Assembly (NCBI GenBank): GCA_007644065.1
Contig: VJWN01000004.1
Location: 496,001 to 560,000, forward strand
DNA length: 64,000 nucleotides
Direction: 5' to 3'
Origin: Margaritispora aquatica
Taxonomy: Eukaryota > Ascomycota > Leotiomycetes > Helotiales > Discinellaceae
Shown piece by piece: positions 36,677 through 50,149 of the stretch. The translations under genes and the position numbers were made by a program. The notes beneath the pieces were generated by a model. It ran no database searches. It worked only from the letters and a program-made list of their open reading frames with translations, and was not told where the DNA came from. Positions within the stretch are counted from its first letter, which is position 1, and every line of letters begins with the position of its first letter.

Positions 36677-37400
36677 GTGGCGGTATGGGCTTGATGTTGA
36701 CTTGCGCCAACAACATTCTTCTCCACTAGAAGAACAGATGGCTCGTGGTTGTGCAGATACCTATAAGCTTTGAATTTTCCGCTCTAAGCATCGCTTTCCA
36801 CTTATGTTGTACATTGTGGATATAACCCGTAGATTCAAGTAGCTTTATTGGCCTTATTTGCAATGCAAAAGTGCGATTTGGTCTGTTTTTGTCTGGTATC
36901 TGGACCCATCCCACTCTCGAATTCGCTTGGCTTGCAATCTTCAAGGCATCTTGCGCCCCTCGGGATCATCCCGTTCAAGCCTAGATACCCTCCCTGCACT
37001 CCCCTTGTCTCCCCCGTGTTTGCCTCCGCCATTGACAATGTTCCGAGTTTCAGCCATGGCGGACCGTCGTTCCCATTGGACGTTGCACAGCTCGCTCAAA
37101 ACAACAGCGAAAATATCAACAGCTGCTCATGAAGTGCCAACGAATGCCAAAAATTGTGAGATTCATATTGTTCTGACTGTTTGATGCGGCGTCATGAAGG
37201 TCAGACTGAACGGTTGCATGGCAGCTGACGTTCAAATAACCATATAGATCTTCATTAAGTCTTGGCTTTTGTAGCGTATATGTCCTATTGTATAGGTTGC
37301 AATTTGAGACATCAGGTCAAGACAAAATCTTACCGCGCCGCCTCGCCGTGCGACTTGCAACAAAATCTTTGAGATCAGTGGAATGTGACCACTGGGAAGG
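36677..37400. other. Intergenic region between PPM2 3' end and the MFS promoter
   Basis: These 724 bp contain the MFS promoter and the PPM2 3' region. Open frames at 36848-37184 (plus) are Pro/Ser/Cys-rich with no family resemblance, and I take them as chance. Confidence 0.45.
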
Positions 37401-40400
37401 TCAGGAGATTTTCTGCATGAACTCGTCTGCAAGCCTTTGCAAGTAGAAAGTCCGCACATCAGTCGGAAGACCATCAAATGACTTCACAATTTTGGCAATG
37501 TCCACCCTTCCTTTCTCATATGCTTTCAAATCCCGATTTCCATATGTATCTTTGCCAGCTGCGTAAGCATTCGCGAGGTTCTTGAAGAAGACATTGACAC
37601 TGACGCTGACTGAAGAGGTCGGAGATGCCGTGTGCAACCACAAAGGAGGTAGAAAAAGCACGTCTCCTGGGTTAAGTAAGGCTTCATGAGGGTGTGCATC
37701 ACCGAGCGTTCCATTATCCAATGCTTCAAAGGCATTTATTGAGGAACTTGAGGAGCCTGGCTCAAACTTCAGATTGATTGCGTCGCTTGGCGGGAACAAA
37801 AGCATTCGCTTAGAGCCCTGGATCTGGCAAAGGACATTGGCCATGACATCGAAATGCAACCACATATTAACAGGTCCAGAGACACGAAGAGGCGAGCTGT
37901 GTGCATTTTCCGAAACGAAGGATAGCTCAGCTGGCAGTTGAAAGTCCGCCGCGATTGTCGGGAAATCGGTGGCAAGATGTGCTGGAAGTTCGGATGGGCT
38001 TTGAGAGGAAAGCGAGCGTAGGTACAGCTTTTGCCCAGCTTCAATGTCGGTCATGAATTCTCCAAACTTCCTTGACACGTACGAGAAGTTCTTTTTCTTA
38101 AAATCCATGTGATTGGCCGACGACTCGTGAACAACAACCTCACGATCCTTTCCAATCTGTTGGATGAGGTATGTTTGCGTCCACTTAGATATGCATTCAC
38201 CAATATCCAAGCCTTCAATAACCACTGGCCTAGCAGCATCTAATATGCTCAAAAACTCGTTCGAAGAGCTTACCCGTGTGCGCGGTAGGCTCTTCAGTCC
38301 GTGAGAAGTGCCTGTAAGTATGGCGGTCTTGGCTTTGGAAGGAATCTCTGCTTCCACAGTGCGCAAATAGTGCCAACTTTCAGCTTTACCTTCATCATTT
38401 GATGACGCACTGCTGAGAGTAAGCGTCAGGCACCCGTCGTTCCACCATGATCCAAATGAAAAACAAACACAAGACCCCCCAGTGACTACCAGTCTATCGT
38501 CCATCACAACAGATGTCGATCCGATGAGTAACGAAGGAGGTACCGTGGATCCATGAATATTGACTCGAGAGACTGAGATCGAGCAGTCTTTAACCTTAAC
38601 AACACAAATCTCTTCTTTTGATAGGAGCATCCGATCCTTAACAATTCCTCCCAGAATGAAAATTTGATCATTCCAAGGAATCGCCTCCGCACCAAATCTT
38701 GGGACTAGGTCGCTTGAAACCGAAGCTTTTTTGAACTCGATAATAGGGTTCAGACTAGTGTGGCTCTTTAGTTCCCATAACCAGGTTTCTGATAGTAAAG
38801 TGGCATCTTCTGCCATTCCACCAGAAATAATGCCACAGGATGCGCCCTTCTGATTCTTTGAGGTTTCTGAGCTGGTGGAAAAGAAAAGTGACCCAAATGT
38901 AGGCACTGGTAGATCTTTTGAGCCTATATGACACTTCGTCCAACCGTTGCGACGACTCCATATGAGAAAGTCACTGGAGATTGTCCGCGAGTCGATTCGA
39001 CCACTCGAGACAAGTACGCAATCCAACCCAATTCTTAAGGCTTGATGTCGATATAGAGGCACTGGGAGGTCTCCCACACGTTCCCAAATATTTAGCCACC
39101 TGTGGTAAAGCCAGCAGTCTCTGAGTCCATTATCGGGAGATGTTCGTCCACCAACGAGTAATGCGCCAGCCTCGCCAATGTCCGTGATTGTATGGCACAT
39201 TCTACTTGAGGGAATAAGCGTTGTGTTGATTGCTTGTTCGATTTCTGTCGCACTTGAAGCAAACTCATCGTAAGAATTCATCCTCGATACCAACCCCATA
39301 CCACCAAAGACACCAAATCTTGCCTGCGATGGACGAGTTCCTTTCAATGATAAGGCGGCTGCGAATCGCCTACGTCCCTGAGTCTTTGGATACTGATTAT
39401 ACCTTACATCAAGGTCTATATCGTTTTCATTGTCTGTGCAATACCTGACTTGCACTTCAGCTTGTGGAAGTGAAGTACTTTTCTGCGTAGTGAATAATTT
39501 GGTATCGGCGACTAGCAAGAAATAATGACATCCAAACAACGCAAACTCCTCCCATTCGTCAAATGGCTCGATTTGATCAAGGGCTTTCCGCTCTTCTGAG
39601 TTTAAGAAGTCCGAAGCACTCCACAACTCCCATAGGTTACGTATTTTGACTTCATTCCAGCCGAGCCCTTTGAAGCGATCTTGCTGAGCCAAAGTTGTGG
39701 GGTATTTCTGAACCGCATTGATTGGTGTTGAAAGCTTGTCAAAATGAGCCATCATGGTTTGGGAGAATGGGTGATCAATTCCATCTGGAAGAAGTTGTTC
39801 CAACAAACAAAACCGAGCCTCTGGTAGTTTGCTTGCCCACTCAATCAGAGCGTCTGCACCTTCTACGTTCATGTATGTAATTGATACTTCCGCTGTAAGC
39901 AGTACCAGGCCTGTGAATTATTAGCAATAGCTCAGATTTCGAACTCAAGACAGAAATGTTGAGCCATTACTTGACTATTACTCTAAAAACAATTTACAGA
40001 ACAGAGGCTACGGTTGTGATAGCCACGCAACCAAAACTGCAATTAACAGCATATGAAGCGACACAATTGCAGTCGCGAATTGGCTCAGACTTACAGTTTG
40101 TGATATCAACAGCTGCTGATAGAATGTCATTAAATGCCTGGATATTGCGAAGGTCGCAGCCCAGCTGGAGGTATTGATCACTTCGAAAGAGGACATCCCC
40201 CTCAGAGATTTCGATATTTGTCAACATGTGATTGAGTTCTGTATTAGCCTGTACTACAGCTCGCTTTTTTAACATCAAATCTCGGTAATCAATGTCAACG
40301 AAAGTTGTGTTGGCACAAGGATATCGTGTAAAGCATTGCCACGGAAGAGGGTCACTTCTAGGGTATTAGCGTAATGAACAGGATGGAAATATAAACAAAC

Positions 40401-40803
40401 TCACTATCCACATCCAAGATTGATGACTATTTTTCTTTTTTCGGACTTTTGTTCTAAGAATTGCTTCACAACCTCATCAATAGCTTTCATTCTAAGCCAG
40501 TAACCTCGATTGATCAGTGGAGACCTCCTTTGAGGTTTCTTGACAAAGTAGCGGAAGAAGTGAGGTTCATCAGGAAAGTACAGACGTTCCACACTCCTTT
40601 TTGAAACAATACTGCTATTATTTGTCTAGGCTGGTCAGTCAATCGACGCTTTTATCTTGCATACACAAACTTACACCCATGATAGAATCGTCCTGCAGTT
40701 GTGCTTTTGACTTGGCTGGTGTCCTCTGACTCGCTGGATTCGACCCTAGGACACCCTCCAGTTCAGCAGCGCTATTATTTCCCATCTTCTTCTTTGACTT
40801 CAT
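37401..40803 (-). CDS. PPM2: tRNA wybutosine-synthesizing protein 4 (methyltransferase, kelch, JmjC)
   Basis: Four exons (40803-40675, 40625-40405, 40354-40095, 39910-37401) give 1,039 residues. Tyw4/Ppm2 methylates and methoxycarbonylates the yW-72 precursor to give wybutosine at position 37 of tRNA-Phe. The N-terminal third is an LCM-like SAM methyltransferase: [53 protein letters not shown] (SAM loop), [12 protein letters not shown] and [13 protein letters not shown]. The middle shows kelch-like repeats ([31 protein letters not shown]). The C-terminus is a JmjC-type domain with [27 protein letters not shown] (HxD) and [15 protein letters not shown] (distal His). Full family length. It is divergent from ATG18 with 442 bp between starts. 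Confidence 0.94.
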
Positions 40804-41245
40804 ATTTGTGTTGATGTTGAAAGGCTGAATGGAAAATAATGAGTCGTAGTGTGGTGCGATATAAAATTATATTCTTTGGTACCGGTATTTGTTCGGGACT
40901 GTCTAAGCGAAGAGCAGATCCAAGGTGGTCCAAGCTTTCTACTAAGTGCAGGTGCAGGTCGCAGGCATGCCATTCACAATCATCACAGGCCTCCAGAGCT
41001 CAACTCACACCCCGCCATCTTATAACTATCGACTTCTCACAGATCTGCCAACATATCTAGAGTCCAGATGATCTTCCTGCTCCCAATATCTGACTCTGCT
41101 ACAGCTTTGCTATCCAGCTAGCGCAAAATCGACATCTGCGACATTAGCATAGTTCCTGTTGCAAAGACTGAACATCGCGCTGATAGATAGATACTACTTT
41201 CACAGCTTAACAACAAAGCAACTTAAGACGGCCGTTTAACTCACC
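40804..41245. promoter_or_regulatory. Shared promoter region of PPM2 and ATG18
   Basis: The 442 bp separate two divergent start codons. A short C/T-rich stretch precedes the ATG18 start; no TATA box is clear. Confidence 0.5.
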
Positions 41246-42661
41246 ATGGCGATGAACTTCGTCACTTTCAATCAAGATTTCAGCTGTCTTGCTGTTGGTT
41301 GGTATATCTATGTTTAATTGGAAGCACTTCGTTGATGATGATGCTTTACAGGAACATCGAGAGGATTCCGAATATACCATACAGACCCATACGCAAAGAT
41401 ATTCAGCAGCGATGAAGGCAATGTTACTCTTATTGAGATGCTATTTTCGACATCACTTGTTGCCATGATCCTCTCGCCGCGACATCTTATCATACAAAAT
41501 ACCAAGGTAAGGATGATCTCCACGAATTAATGTTCAGGAACTTATGATTTCGTAGAGGGCTTCTATCATTTGTGAACTCACATTTCCCTCCGCAGTTCTT
41601 GCAGTGCGACTGAATCGAAAAAGACTTGCTGTAGTGCTAGAGGAAGAGATATACCTGTACGATATTTCGAACATGACCTTATTGTATACTATTGCGACTT
41701 CTCCGAACCCAAACGCCCTATGCGCTCTGGCACCGTCCTCAGAGAACTGCTATCTTGCCTACCCTCTACCTAAAGCAAGAGAGGATTCGGGAGATAAACG
41801 TCCTTCACATGCACCTCCACCATCGAATTTTGTGCCACCCACGACTGGTGATGTTCTGATATTCGACACAATCAAATTGGAGGCTGTTAATGTTGTCGAG
41901 GCACATCGTGCGCCTTTATCTTCTATTGCATTGAACAATGACGGAACTCTTCTTGCAACTGCGTCAGAAACAGGTACCATTATCAGGGTCTTTTCGCTCC
42001 CCAAGGGCACAAAGCTGTATCAGTTCCGCCGGGGAACCTACCCATCCACAATTTACAGCATGTCGTTTAATCTGAGCTCGACGTTGTTATGCGTGTCATC
42101 TACAACTGATACAGTTCATATCTTCAAATTGGGTGGGCCTGCCTTTCAGTCACCGGGATCTCCAAAGTCTCATAACGATAGGTGGACGAGAGGAAGAAGC
42201 TATGACAGTAGCACAGATTCTGCAACAGCAGGAACATCTCCAGGAAGCGATGTTGTCGAAGCGCCGCCAGTAGTTGCAAGGAACGCAAGCGGTACATTTG
42301 GCAGTATGATCAGGAGGTCCTCCCAAATGATGGGGAAGAGCGTTGCAGGTGTCGTCGGTGGTTATCTTCCTCAAGCGGTGACCGAGATGTGGGAACCAGC
42401 GAGAGACTTCGCGTACATTAAGATACCCAAAAGTGGAGTCGGATTAAATGCCAGTGGTGGCCCGCTCAGAAGTGTGGTTGCCATGAGCAGCAGCAGCCCG
42501 CAGGTAATGCTGGTGACCAGTGATGGTGGTTTCTATGTTTTTAGCATCGATATGGAGAACGGAGGCGAAGGTGTGCTGGTTAAGCAATATTCGTAAGTGT
42601 TACCTCCTTCTATCCTTGAGCGCAAAACTGACTCCAAAGCAGTGTTCTGGAGGGAGAGTGA
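41246..42661 (+). CDS. ATG18: Autophagy PROPPIN Atg18
   Basis: Four exons (41246-41297, 41352-41506, 41556-42592, 42643-42661) give 420 residues; the last exon carries only SVLEGE. Atg18 is a seven-bladed beta-propeller that binds PI3P and PI(3,5)P2 on the phagophore and the vacuole. The sequence opens [20 protein letters not shown] and [15 protein letters not shown]. It continues with [25 protein letters not shown]-like [40 protein letters not shown], and the lipid-binding motif FRRG in [18 protein letters not shown] disordered Ser/Thr loop precedes [10 protein letters not shown] and the last blade. Atg21 or Hsv2 are related, but the FRRG context, the loop position and the length fit Atg18 best. 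The short introns are canonical. Confidence 0.93.
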
Positions 42662-45642
42662 GTTCCTTCTGCCTCATTCTCTTGGTTAAAGAATCTTCTG
42701 CTCGGAATGGCAAATGGTGCATTGCTTACAATTACAATGTGCCCCAAACTTCATCTGCATTGCTCTTGGACTTTCAAAACAAGTGTACTGACCCAGCTTC
42801 TAGTGATAAACTCGACCAGAGTGCGATCGATTACACACATTAATCATTGGTTCGGTGCGGTCTAATTCGGTACGGCGTTGTAAATACCATATTTCATGAG
42901 CTGGACAGGTATTTTTACTCCGCTCTGCCTGCATGAGCAATCGGCGTTTCGGGCAGTTCTGGCGTTCGAGCGAGCATTGGGATTCGGCTTGCGAGTAGTC
43001 CAGAAGACTTGTACATTCTATCCGAACCTGGTGGTGCCAATCCAAATATAATCTCCTACTGTTCATTCCTTGAGCGACACTGTGACCTGAGTACCTGAGC
43101 TTGGGCAATCGCGGGAAATTTCGAACCACTCAAATCTTTCTAACTAGCGAGATCGCCTAGGCCTGGAACCTAGTCCGAGAAGAACGAGTTCTTGGGCCTG
43201 AAAAATTAGGAAAGCCAGCCTAATGTTGTGTAAAATATAACGTCGCGTCGCACACAAGTGGTTCTGACTTAGGCTTGAGACGACTTATCATGGCTCTTAA
43301 CTGTTGTCATACCAATCATTCTACCATTCCATCCTTGATCTCGTGAGGTAACAGTACATTGTACTTACACCGACCAAAATCCATCTGTTCATGAGTTTTT
43401 GCATGCAAGTGCATGGGATTTGACGTCAACATTGTGTTTTCTTATTTTTAGAATGGCTAGGAGGTCTCACGGATGGTCCTGTCGACCTAGAGTTTTAGGA
43501 TCTAAGCGCTGCACAGAAAGGGTCCGGCCAACTGCCTGCGCTCACCTGCCACACAGCCATAGCACGCACAGTTGGATGCCTTTGTGATGCGTCTGGACCT
43601 GTTAGCTTTACGAGAGATTAGGAACCTCTTGGGAGTAAGGGCGTTAGTACTCAGTGGGTTAGATCTTTGGCTCGATTTGGTTGCGCTATTCAGCCGGATT
43701 CTCTACCATCTATTGTGTAGGATGGATGGACAATGCATAGACGGGACAACCAGGAATGAAGAAATTTGAAGCGACCCCCTGTTTACTGGAAGCGGAGTGT
43801 CTTTTTGGTCGTCGAGCTTAACCTGTTCGAGGTAAACTCTGATATGATATTGCTATTCACAAAGCTAAGATGTTGTGATTCAATTCGAAACATCACTACA
43901 AGCAGCACCTCAATTTTTCTGTCTACGCCATGTCTCATGGTTTTCCTTCCAATACTAATTGGCTCAGGCTATGTTCTCAGTTCAGGATGCGTTGTTGGAC
44001 TATGAAGTCCTAAAAGAACAACAAGCAGCAGATTTATGCAATGGTTGTCAACAATGATGTCTTTCCATAAGGACTGTAGAGAGTGCAGTCGCAAGCACTG
44101 TATTTTACATTATGGTGTTCAAGCTCGACAACGGTATGGTACCAAAATAGAGTCGGGACGAAGCAAAAAAGAGAGGCTAAGGTACTGCTTAGCTTGTGGA
44201 GACACTTGACCGCGGTCGCACGGATCGTCTCTAAGGGAATATCAAGGAGGCGAAAGTTTAATTTTGACGGCCGATAGGTACAGCTTCCAAAGTATCGGGC
44301 CACAGTGTAGCTTGTCCGATGACTTGTTGCCGAACAGCGACATCATACCAAGTTGTAACTGATCTTTGCTGCAATTTGAAGATCATTCATCCAGCCACAA
44401 CCAAAGACATGCACCGAGAATCAAGAAGGAACTTGTGTAGACAATAGAGCAAGCTTTACGTCATCTTGGTCACCAAAATCCAGATTTTTATTGGACTTCG
44501 ATTTGATATTGGAAGAATAATCTGAGACCAACCAAATATAGTACTCACAGGATTTTATGTTGTCATGTTATTAATTTAGGAGAGCCCAACCCAACATATA
44601 TACAGGACATGCTTAAGCGTTGCTTGAAGCATCAGTTGTGGATACAGAGACATTCATCGCAATTAGAAAGCTTTGTTCAATATCCAACAATGCGATCACG
44701 ATCCTTCGAGGTTAAGCCATGAGGCTATGCGATGACTTGAAGTGTCTATTCTATCAGGAAAGCAGGCTGTTTACGAGTGAGCCAATAGGAGTTCACTTGA
44801 CGATCTTTTGGGGCTGAGTCTGATTGCAGGCCCGGACTTGAGGAGGAGTTGTGCAACTGAATGGATCATGCAGAAGGATGCCAAACATTTCTCTGAAATC
44901 GTGTTGGTGAGTGTGATTGAAAAATAGACACCATGGCCAGTAGATAGAAGCCTGAAATTGTCTCCTTCCAGCAAACTTGGGATCGAGCCACAGGCAGTAT
45001 AGCCTTGGACCTCATGGCCCGGAGGAGCCTGTTACTGCCTGAATCCAACTAGACTATCTTAGACATCTTGACATCAAATGCATCATGGATTTGCGCCTAG
45101 CACTCACTCTCCGAACTGTGAAGGTATCACGAAAGACCCCAAGACAAAGCTCGTCCACTTTTCCTAACCGACATTTAAGCATGATTTTGACGTATCAGGA
45201 CAAGACACATGATCAAGCTCCATTCGAACCGAGTAGGTAGTTTGACTATTGCATCAATCATTCGAAAGGGAAAAAAGGTTGGCTCAGACACGATCTGATG
45301 TGATGCCATCCTCGATAGGTAAGGTCCAAGAACCTCTGGTCATTCATTGTATGTAATTCGCACTATTCCCCTGGGTTTGATGGGATATCCATCCATGGAC
45401 AATATGATTGATATGCAAAACCTCCAACCATTCCATACGCTTTTACCTTCGTCCTAAGATGTCCCGTTGAACCAACTTACTCGGTAGGGGATGCCCGGCT
45501 CAGGATCAACCAATTAATAAAATGTGCTCAAAGCCCTTTTTTAGTTCACCAAGCACTTTACGTTAATTACTACTGTATCGACTAATCGACTAATCGAGCG
45601 CCAAGTGTTCAAGCGACAATATTTAAGCACGTTCTTTTTTAC

Positions 45643-45690
45643 CAGTACAGTACAGTACAGTACACACCCCAAACCCCCCCCCCCCCCCCC
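45643..45690. repeat. AGTAC tandem repeat followed by a 17-base C run
   Basis: Four copies of the 5-bp unit end in CACACCCC and are followed by an uninterrupted C tract at about 45674-45690. Confidence 0.9.
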
Positions 45691-45860
45691 TATCACCTAG
45701 CACGCTACTTCATCACCATCCCTACCGAACTCCGTTTCCGTTCAGGGCGTCCACTTCTTTTTTTCTTTCTACATGGGGAGCTGATGCCTTGCAACTTGCC
45801 AACTTGCCAGCTGCCCACCGGTCATCAAACGCTTTCCAGGTAGTTACCTCCGTTCAGTCC

Positions 45861-45906
45861 CATCTCACGGCCCCATCTCATGGCCCATCTCATGGCCCAT
45901 CTCACA
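45861..45906. repeat. 12-13 bp direct repeats (CATCTCATGGCC)
   Basis: Three to four imperfect copies in the C/T-rich region upstream of the C2H2 gene. Confidence 0.85.
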
Positions 45907-45989
45907 TCTCGCTCATCCGTTTCCATCTCCATCCTCATTCATCTCAAAGCCCCACAGGCCAGAGTGTGAGCAACAAGACCTTGCAACTA

Positions 45990-46025
45990 ACACTAACAGT
46001 AACAGTAACAGTAACAGTAACAGTA
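45990..46025. repeat. AGTAAC hexanucleotide repeat
   Basis: About five direct copies of AACAGT/AGTAAC upstream of the C2H2 gene; a length-variable microsatellite is likely. Confidence 0.9.
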
Positions 46026-47162
46026 CAAGCACAAGCTCCGCAGCAGCCTAGTAATTATTGCATGGGTTTGGGGGGAAGCTCTGATGATTTCCGGAAGTGG
46101 TTCCTTGGGATAGTCCCCCCGAAGAGTCAAGAAATCATGCCAGACTCTCCTCTGCCTGGAATGACGACCTGAACTGCCTGAAAAAATACTTCATCAAACC
46201 TAAGATATGCCCTCCCTCCTATATCTCTGATCTCTATCTCTATACAGTCCATACATATATACAATATCCTTCCTTCATGGCTTGTTGGTCAATGCTCTCT
46301 GGGCTTTTATGGCTGCCCGCCGTTCCCACCGCCACGAGAAGGTCCCCCAGTCACACCTGGTCATCTTATGGCTCGGCAGCTTTTGGTACCTTTGCTCTGG
46401 ATTTCCCGCTAAAATCTTGGTGGGCTGGGTGTGGCCCCAAAAGATGCACCCATCTTCCAACAGACCCAGCACCACCCCCTCCCCCTCCCCCTCCTGCAGG
46501 TCGTAGCGGTCATTTGGCACATGTTGTTGCCAGCCAGGGTACTTCCCTCCTCTCTCCCAGAAAGTTCCAAGTTGCTCTCATCCTGGAGACCTGGACTAAT
46601 AATGAACATGCTAGCTAGCTAGGTGGTGGTGGTGCGGTGCGGCCGGCGTGCTAGGACAGACCCTTAAGGTTCTATCACATCCTGCCTAGCACTGCCGTAT
46701 ACTATAGTTATCCTTGAACAATAAATAGCAGGATGGTCATTAGACGCAATATCTCGTTCAACTGCTTTTGGTAAGATGATGGTAAGATTACCATCAGTTG
46801 TTTAAGTCTGCCTTGAGATCCTTTCTCTAACACTTCATCGCCCTCCTCTCGCGAGACAGACCCCCCAAGGATTTCGAATGTTTGTCTTGTTCTATTATTA
46901 CGTCTGTCTGTTGGATATCCTCTCACTGCATTCCTTGCAACTTGATACATAACAAAGTCCTCCACTCTAGGACAACTTCATGCCTCCTCGTCTTCTCCAC
47001 TAAATCACATCAGCACATGAGGTCACCAATCAAACATCTACCTCGAGCAACATAACTCTCATAGCTGCATCTATCCTCGATAAAACTGCTGGACTCCCCA
47101 TACTAGCCCCCAAAAGCTGGACACTTCCCATCCAGTTCCTTTCTACATCAACCATATTCGAT

Positions 47163-47196
47163 CCTCCTCCTCCTCCTCCTCCTCCTCCTCCTCCTC
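47163..47196. repeat. CCT trinucleotide repeat just upstream of the C2H2 start codon
   Basis: About eleven CTC/TCC units end 13 bp before the ATG at 47210, so they almost certainly lie in the 5' untranslated leader. Confidence 0.95.
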
Positions 47197-47209
47197 TATT
47201 CTCGTCAGG

Positions 47210-48642
47210 ATGGAATTGACCCCACAATCGGCTCGCTCACCAACATCACCCTTTCGATATACCTCAAACCCCCAACCACTCTATGAATATCCATCACCCG
47301 CTCGAAGTGACTCCAGGTACCGGTCCACAGATTCTCTTCACGGCCTCGGACTCTACTCATGTCCACTGCCAGGAACCAACGGTGAGAGTGATGGCACTGT
47401 GATTGACGGGCAGTCCCCTAGCGCCACCAACAACAATAGCAACTGCAACTGGCCAACAGCCCGAGTCCAGCATCGTGACACAACAAGATCATCTCACTCG
47501 ACCCCAAATATCCTTTCAGCGGAGTATGACCCTTTCGCTCCATTCCATCCAGCTGTCTCTTCAGCTCCATTCAGTCATGATATATACTCGACGCAAACCG
47601 CGGAAGTCACCATACTCCCCGCATCACCACTACCTTCGGGTAACACTTCTCAGCGTTCCTCTTTCTCTTCAGCTCACGCTTCCGAAATTTTCACCCAAGC
47701 GGGCTCCATTCACTCATACACACCGAGAATCAAAATGGAAGACCATACCGACTACGCATCAGTCACTGAAGCCATGTTGATGAGTTCACCGCAATTGAAT
47801 CACAACCTGCTCGTCACCGCCTCAAGCTCATATCCAGGAAGCATCGACACAAACTTCTACCCCGACCAAGGCTGGTCAAAAATGGAATACGGAAACGCGC
47901 AAGACCTGCCTTCCATCTCCTCGCTTCCAATTCCTCACTACGAAAGGCGCTCGGAGAGCCGAGGCAGAGGCAGCGCATCTGGATCAAAAAGCAGGAATTC
48001 AAGCACGGTTACCCGAACAAGACAGCCGCGAAGGCTGACCACGAAGGAAGATGCGAATTTCCAGTGTCACGTCAAGGGGTGTGAGAAGTTTTTTGGCCGG
48101 AGCTACAATTTCAAGGCTCACATGGAGACCCATGATGCAGGAAGGGAATACCCGTTTCCTTGCCCAGTAAAGGATTGCACCAAGAAGTTTGTGCGCAAGA
48201 CGGACTTGCAAAGACACCACCAGAGTGTGCATATGAAGCAGAAGAATCATAGATGCGATTACTGCTCACGGTACTTTGCAAGAAAAGACACTCTAAGAAG
48301 GTGAGCCGAGCTCCAATTGAATGAATGAAATACAGACAAGCTAACCAGAAACACAGACACGTGGAGGATGGATGCTCAAAACGCTTTGATATCAACGTGG
48401 TAGACTTCAGACCTCAAGGCTATAGCATGAACAATAACGAGAGATTACCTCCTCAGTCGCAAGCTTCCGACACCCAGCATCGGCAGGCTTCGTACAGCTC
48501 CTCAGGACAGTACTCTCCACCACCAACGACAACAAGAGGCATGGCAGGTCAAGACACACGTACCTCGTCAACTGGAGCATTTCTAGAGCGGCAGGACTAT
48601 CTGTCGGGAGACGCGACGCAGGACTCGGTGTGGACGAACTGA
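47210..48642 (+). CDS. C2H2 zinc-finger transcription factor
   Basis: Two exons (47210-48300 and 48357-48642) give 458 residues. The first ~270 residues are disordered, rich in Ser, Thr, Pro and Asn, a typical activation region. Three adjacent zinc fingers occupy about residues 280-370: CHVKGCEKFFGRSYNFKAHM, CPVKDCTKKFVRKTDLQRHH and CDYCSRYFARKDTLRRHV; the last ends in a His-Cys arrangement (HVEDGC). A basic stretch, TRTRQPRRLTTKED, precedes the fingers and may act in nuclear import or DNA contact. The intron splits the third finger at the RRH codon. The C-terminus is Ser/Gln-rich. I do not recognise the orthologue and give no symbol. The gene is isolated, with very long non-coding flanks that suggest complex regulation. 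Confidence 0.9.
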
Positions 48643-50098
48643 ACGCGACTGGGTGCCACGATATCGAGTTCTGGGACGATGATGGTTGAGTGGGTCGGTG
48701 AACCCCTGGGAGAAAGCAGTCAGCAATGCAATTGCATGCATTGGGGCTTAAACGAATGATTGGAGTGGGGGCCGCTGAGCAAATTCTAGCATCAGCGAAC
48801 GTTTGAAGCAAGACGAGCCACCTAGGAGAATCGCAAGGCGTTTATGGGTTTCTCCTCACTCGACAAGGCTTTTCAGCGAGTGTCAGAAAAGAGGGAGGAA
48901 ATGGGATGGATCACAGGAACTCGTAATGATGGCATGTATGGGACGAAACTGGGAGTCAAGATCAAAGCGAAAGCAGCAGCATCTTCGGGCGTTTTGACAA
49001 GGGCTTGGTATACAGTATACACGGTGGCGTTAAGAATTTCGTCTCATTCTCAGTTAGAATACCCTGTTTTTGTATTCATTTTTTTTTTCTCTTCATATCT
49101 TCGCTTTTTGTGTATACATTGCAAGACATTTTATTTCTCCTTGCACGTTTGGGATACGAGGAGGACATGAGTTCAATGCATTGCTCAAGCGAGACGAGAT
49201 GAGGCGAGACGAGACGACGAAGATACAGACAGAAGCAATTGGAATAGAAAGAGGCGAACGAAGAAGACACATGTAATGATATGCAACATGAAACAAGGAA
49301 AGGAACATCTTCTGATTATCTGGTGATGATGAGACTTCCCAGGCACTGAGTGACTGAATTGACTGATTGATGCGTGAACTGATGGAAATGGCAAGCCGAA
49401 ATGCAGAACGCAGGACAACCGAACGATACGTACGGTACGGAGGTATGGCAACAGCACCATGAGGCCATCCTTGAGGTTCTGTGCGAGACGACCAATGAGA
49501 AGAGGGGCGATGGCTAGCCCTGTCAGTGTTCATGTTTGGTGCCTGCATGGAAGAAGGCTGCTTGCTTCCAGTTCAGTCATCAGTCATCCATGAGTGAGTG
49601 AAGGGAGAGCCAAAACGGTACCAAACGAAGATAGGTCTAGGGTCTAAAAATGCCAGTGCCATGGTGGTGCCGTCTCTGGCGGCTATGTTGCGCTACTGCG
49701 GTCAGATACTATTGCAAGGTTCGGGTTGGGTGCTAGGGACGGAGGACAAGGTGAAGGGGGGAAAAAGAGTAAAGAAAGAGTAAGACAGGGCCAACCTTCC
49801 TCCGGCCCTGTGGCGGGCATCAGGATACGAGCAGTGGATCCAGAGGTTGAGAGTCTGGATGGAGGATAAAGTGGAAACTGGAACGATATTGCTGGAAACA
49901 GAAGCTCGGAAAAGACTTGGGAATTTGGAATTTGGAATTGGAATGGTGATTGGGATTATGGAGGGTCAGGCAGGAGGATTGAACCTTGGAAGGGCGAAGG
50001 GTCTTCCAAAATACTTGCTGCATCCCTAGTGTTTGTGCATGCTGCAGGTCGATTGTACGTACATTTGGGAGATGGGGTGGCGTTATTTTGGGGAATTT

Positions 50099-50149
50099 GG
50101 GGGGGGGGGAGATACCGAGTAGGGATACAGGACAGATTTGGGGGGGGGG
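50099..50149. repeat. Two G runs of 10-11 bases
   Basis: G tracts at 50099-50109 and 50140-50149 lie 30 bp apart in non-coding DNA. Confidence 0.9.

Larger units (their letters stand above)
42662..47209. other. 4.5-kb gene-free region upstream of the C2H2 gene
   Basis: No frame longer than about 175 codons is present and none resembles a protein family. The left part (about 43100-45600) is mixed AT-rich DNA, possibly with decayed repeats, but none is identifiable. From about 45600 onward it becomes C/T-rich with several simple repeats (45643-45690, 45861-45906, 45990-46025, 47163-47196). This fits a long promoter and 5' leader of the transcription factor. Confidence 0.5.

Noticed and set aside
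43140..44350. Suspected decayed transposon between ATG18 and the C2H2 gene
   Set aside because: No terminal repeats, target-site duplication or transposase/reverse-transcriptase fragments could be recognised by eye.
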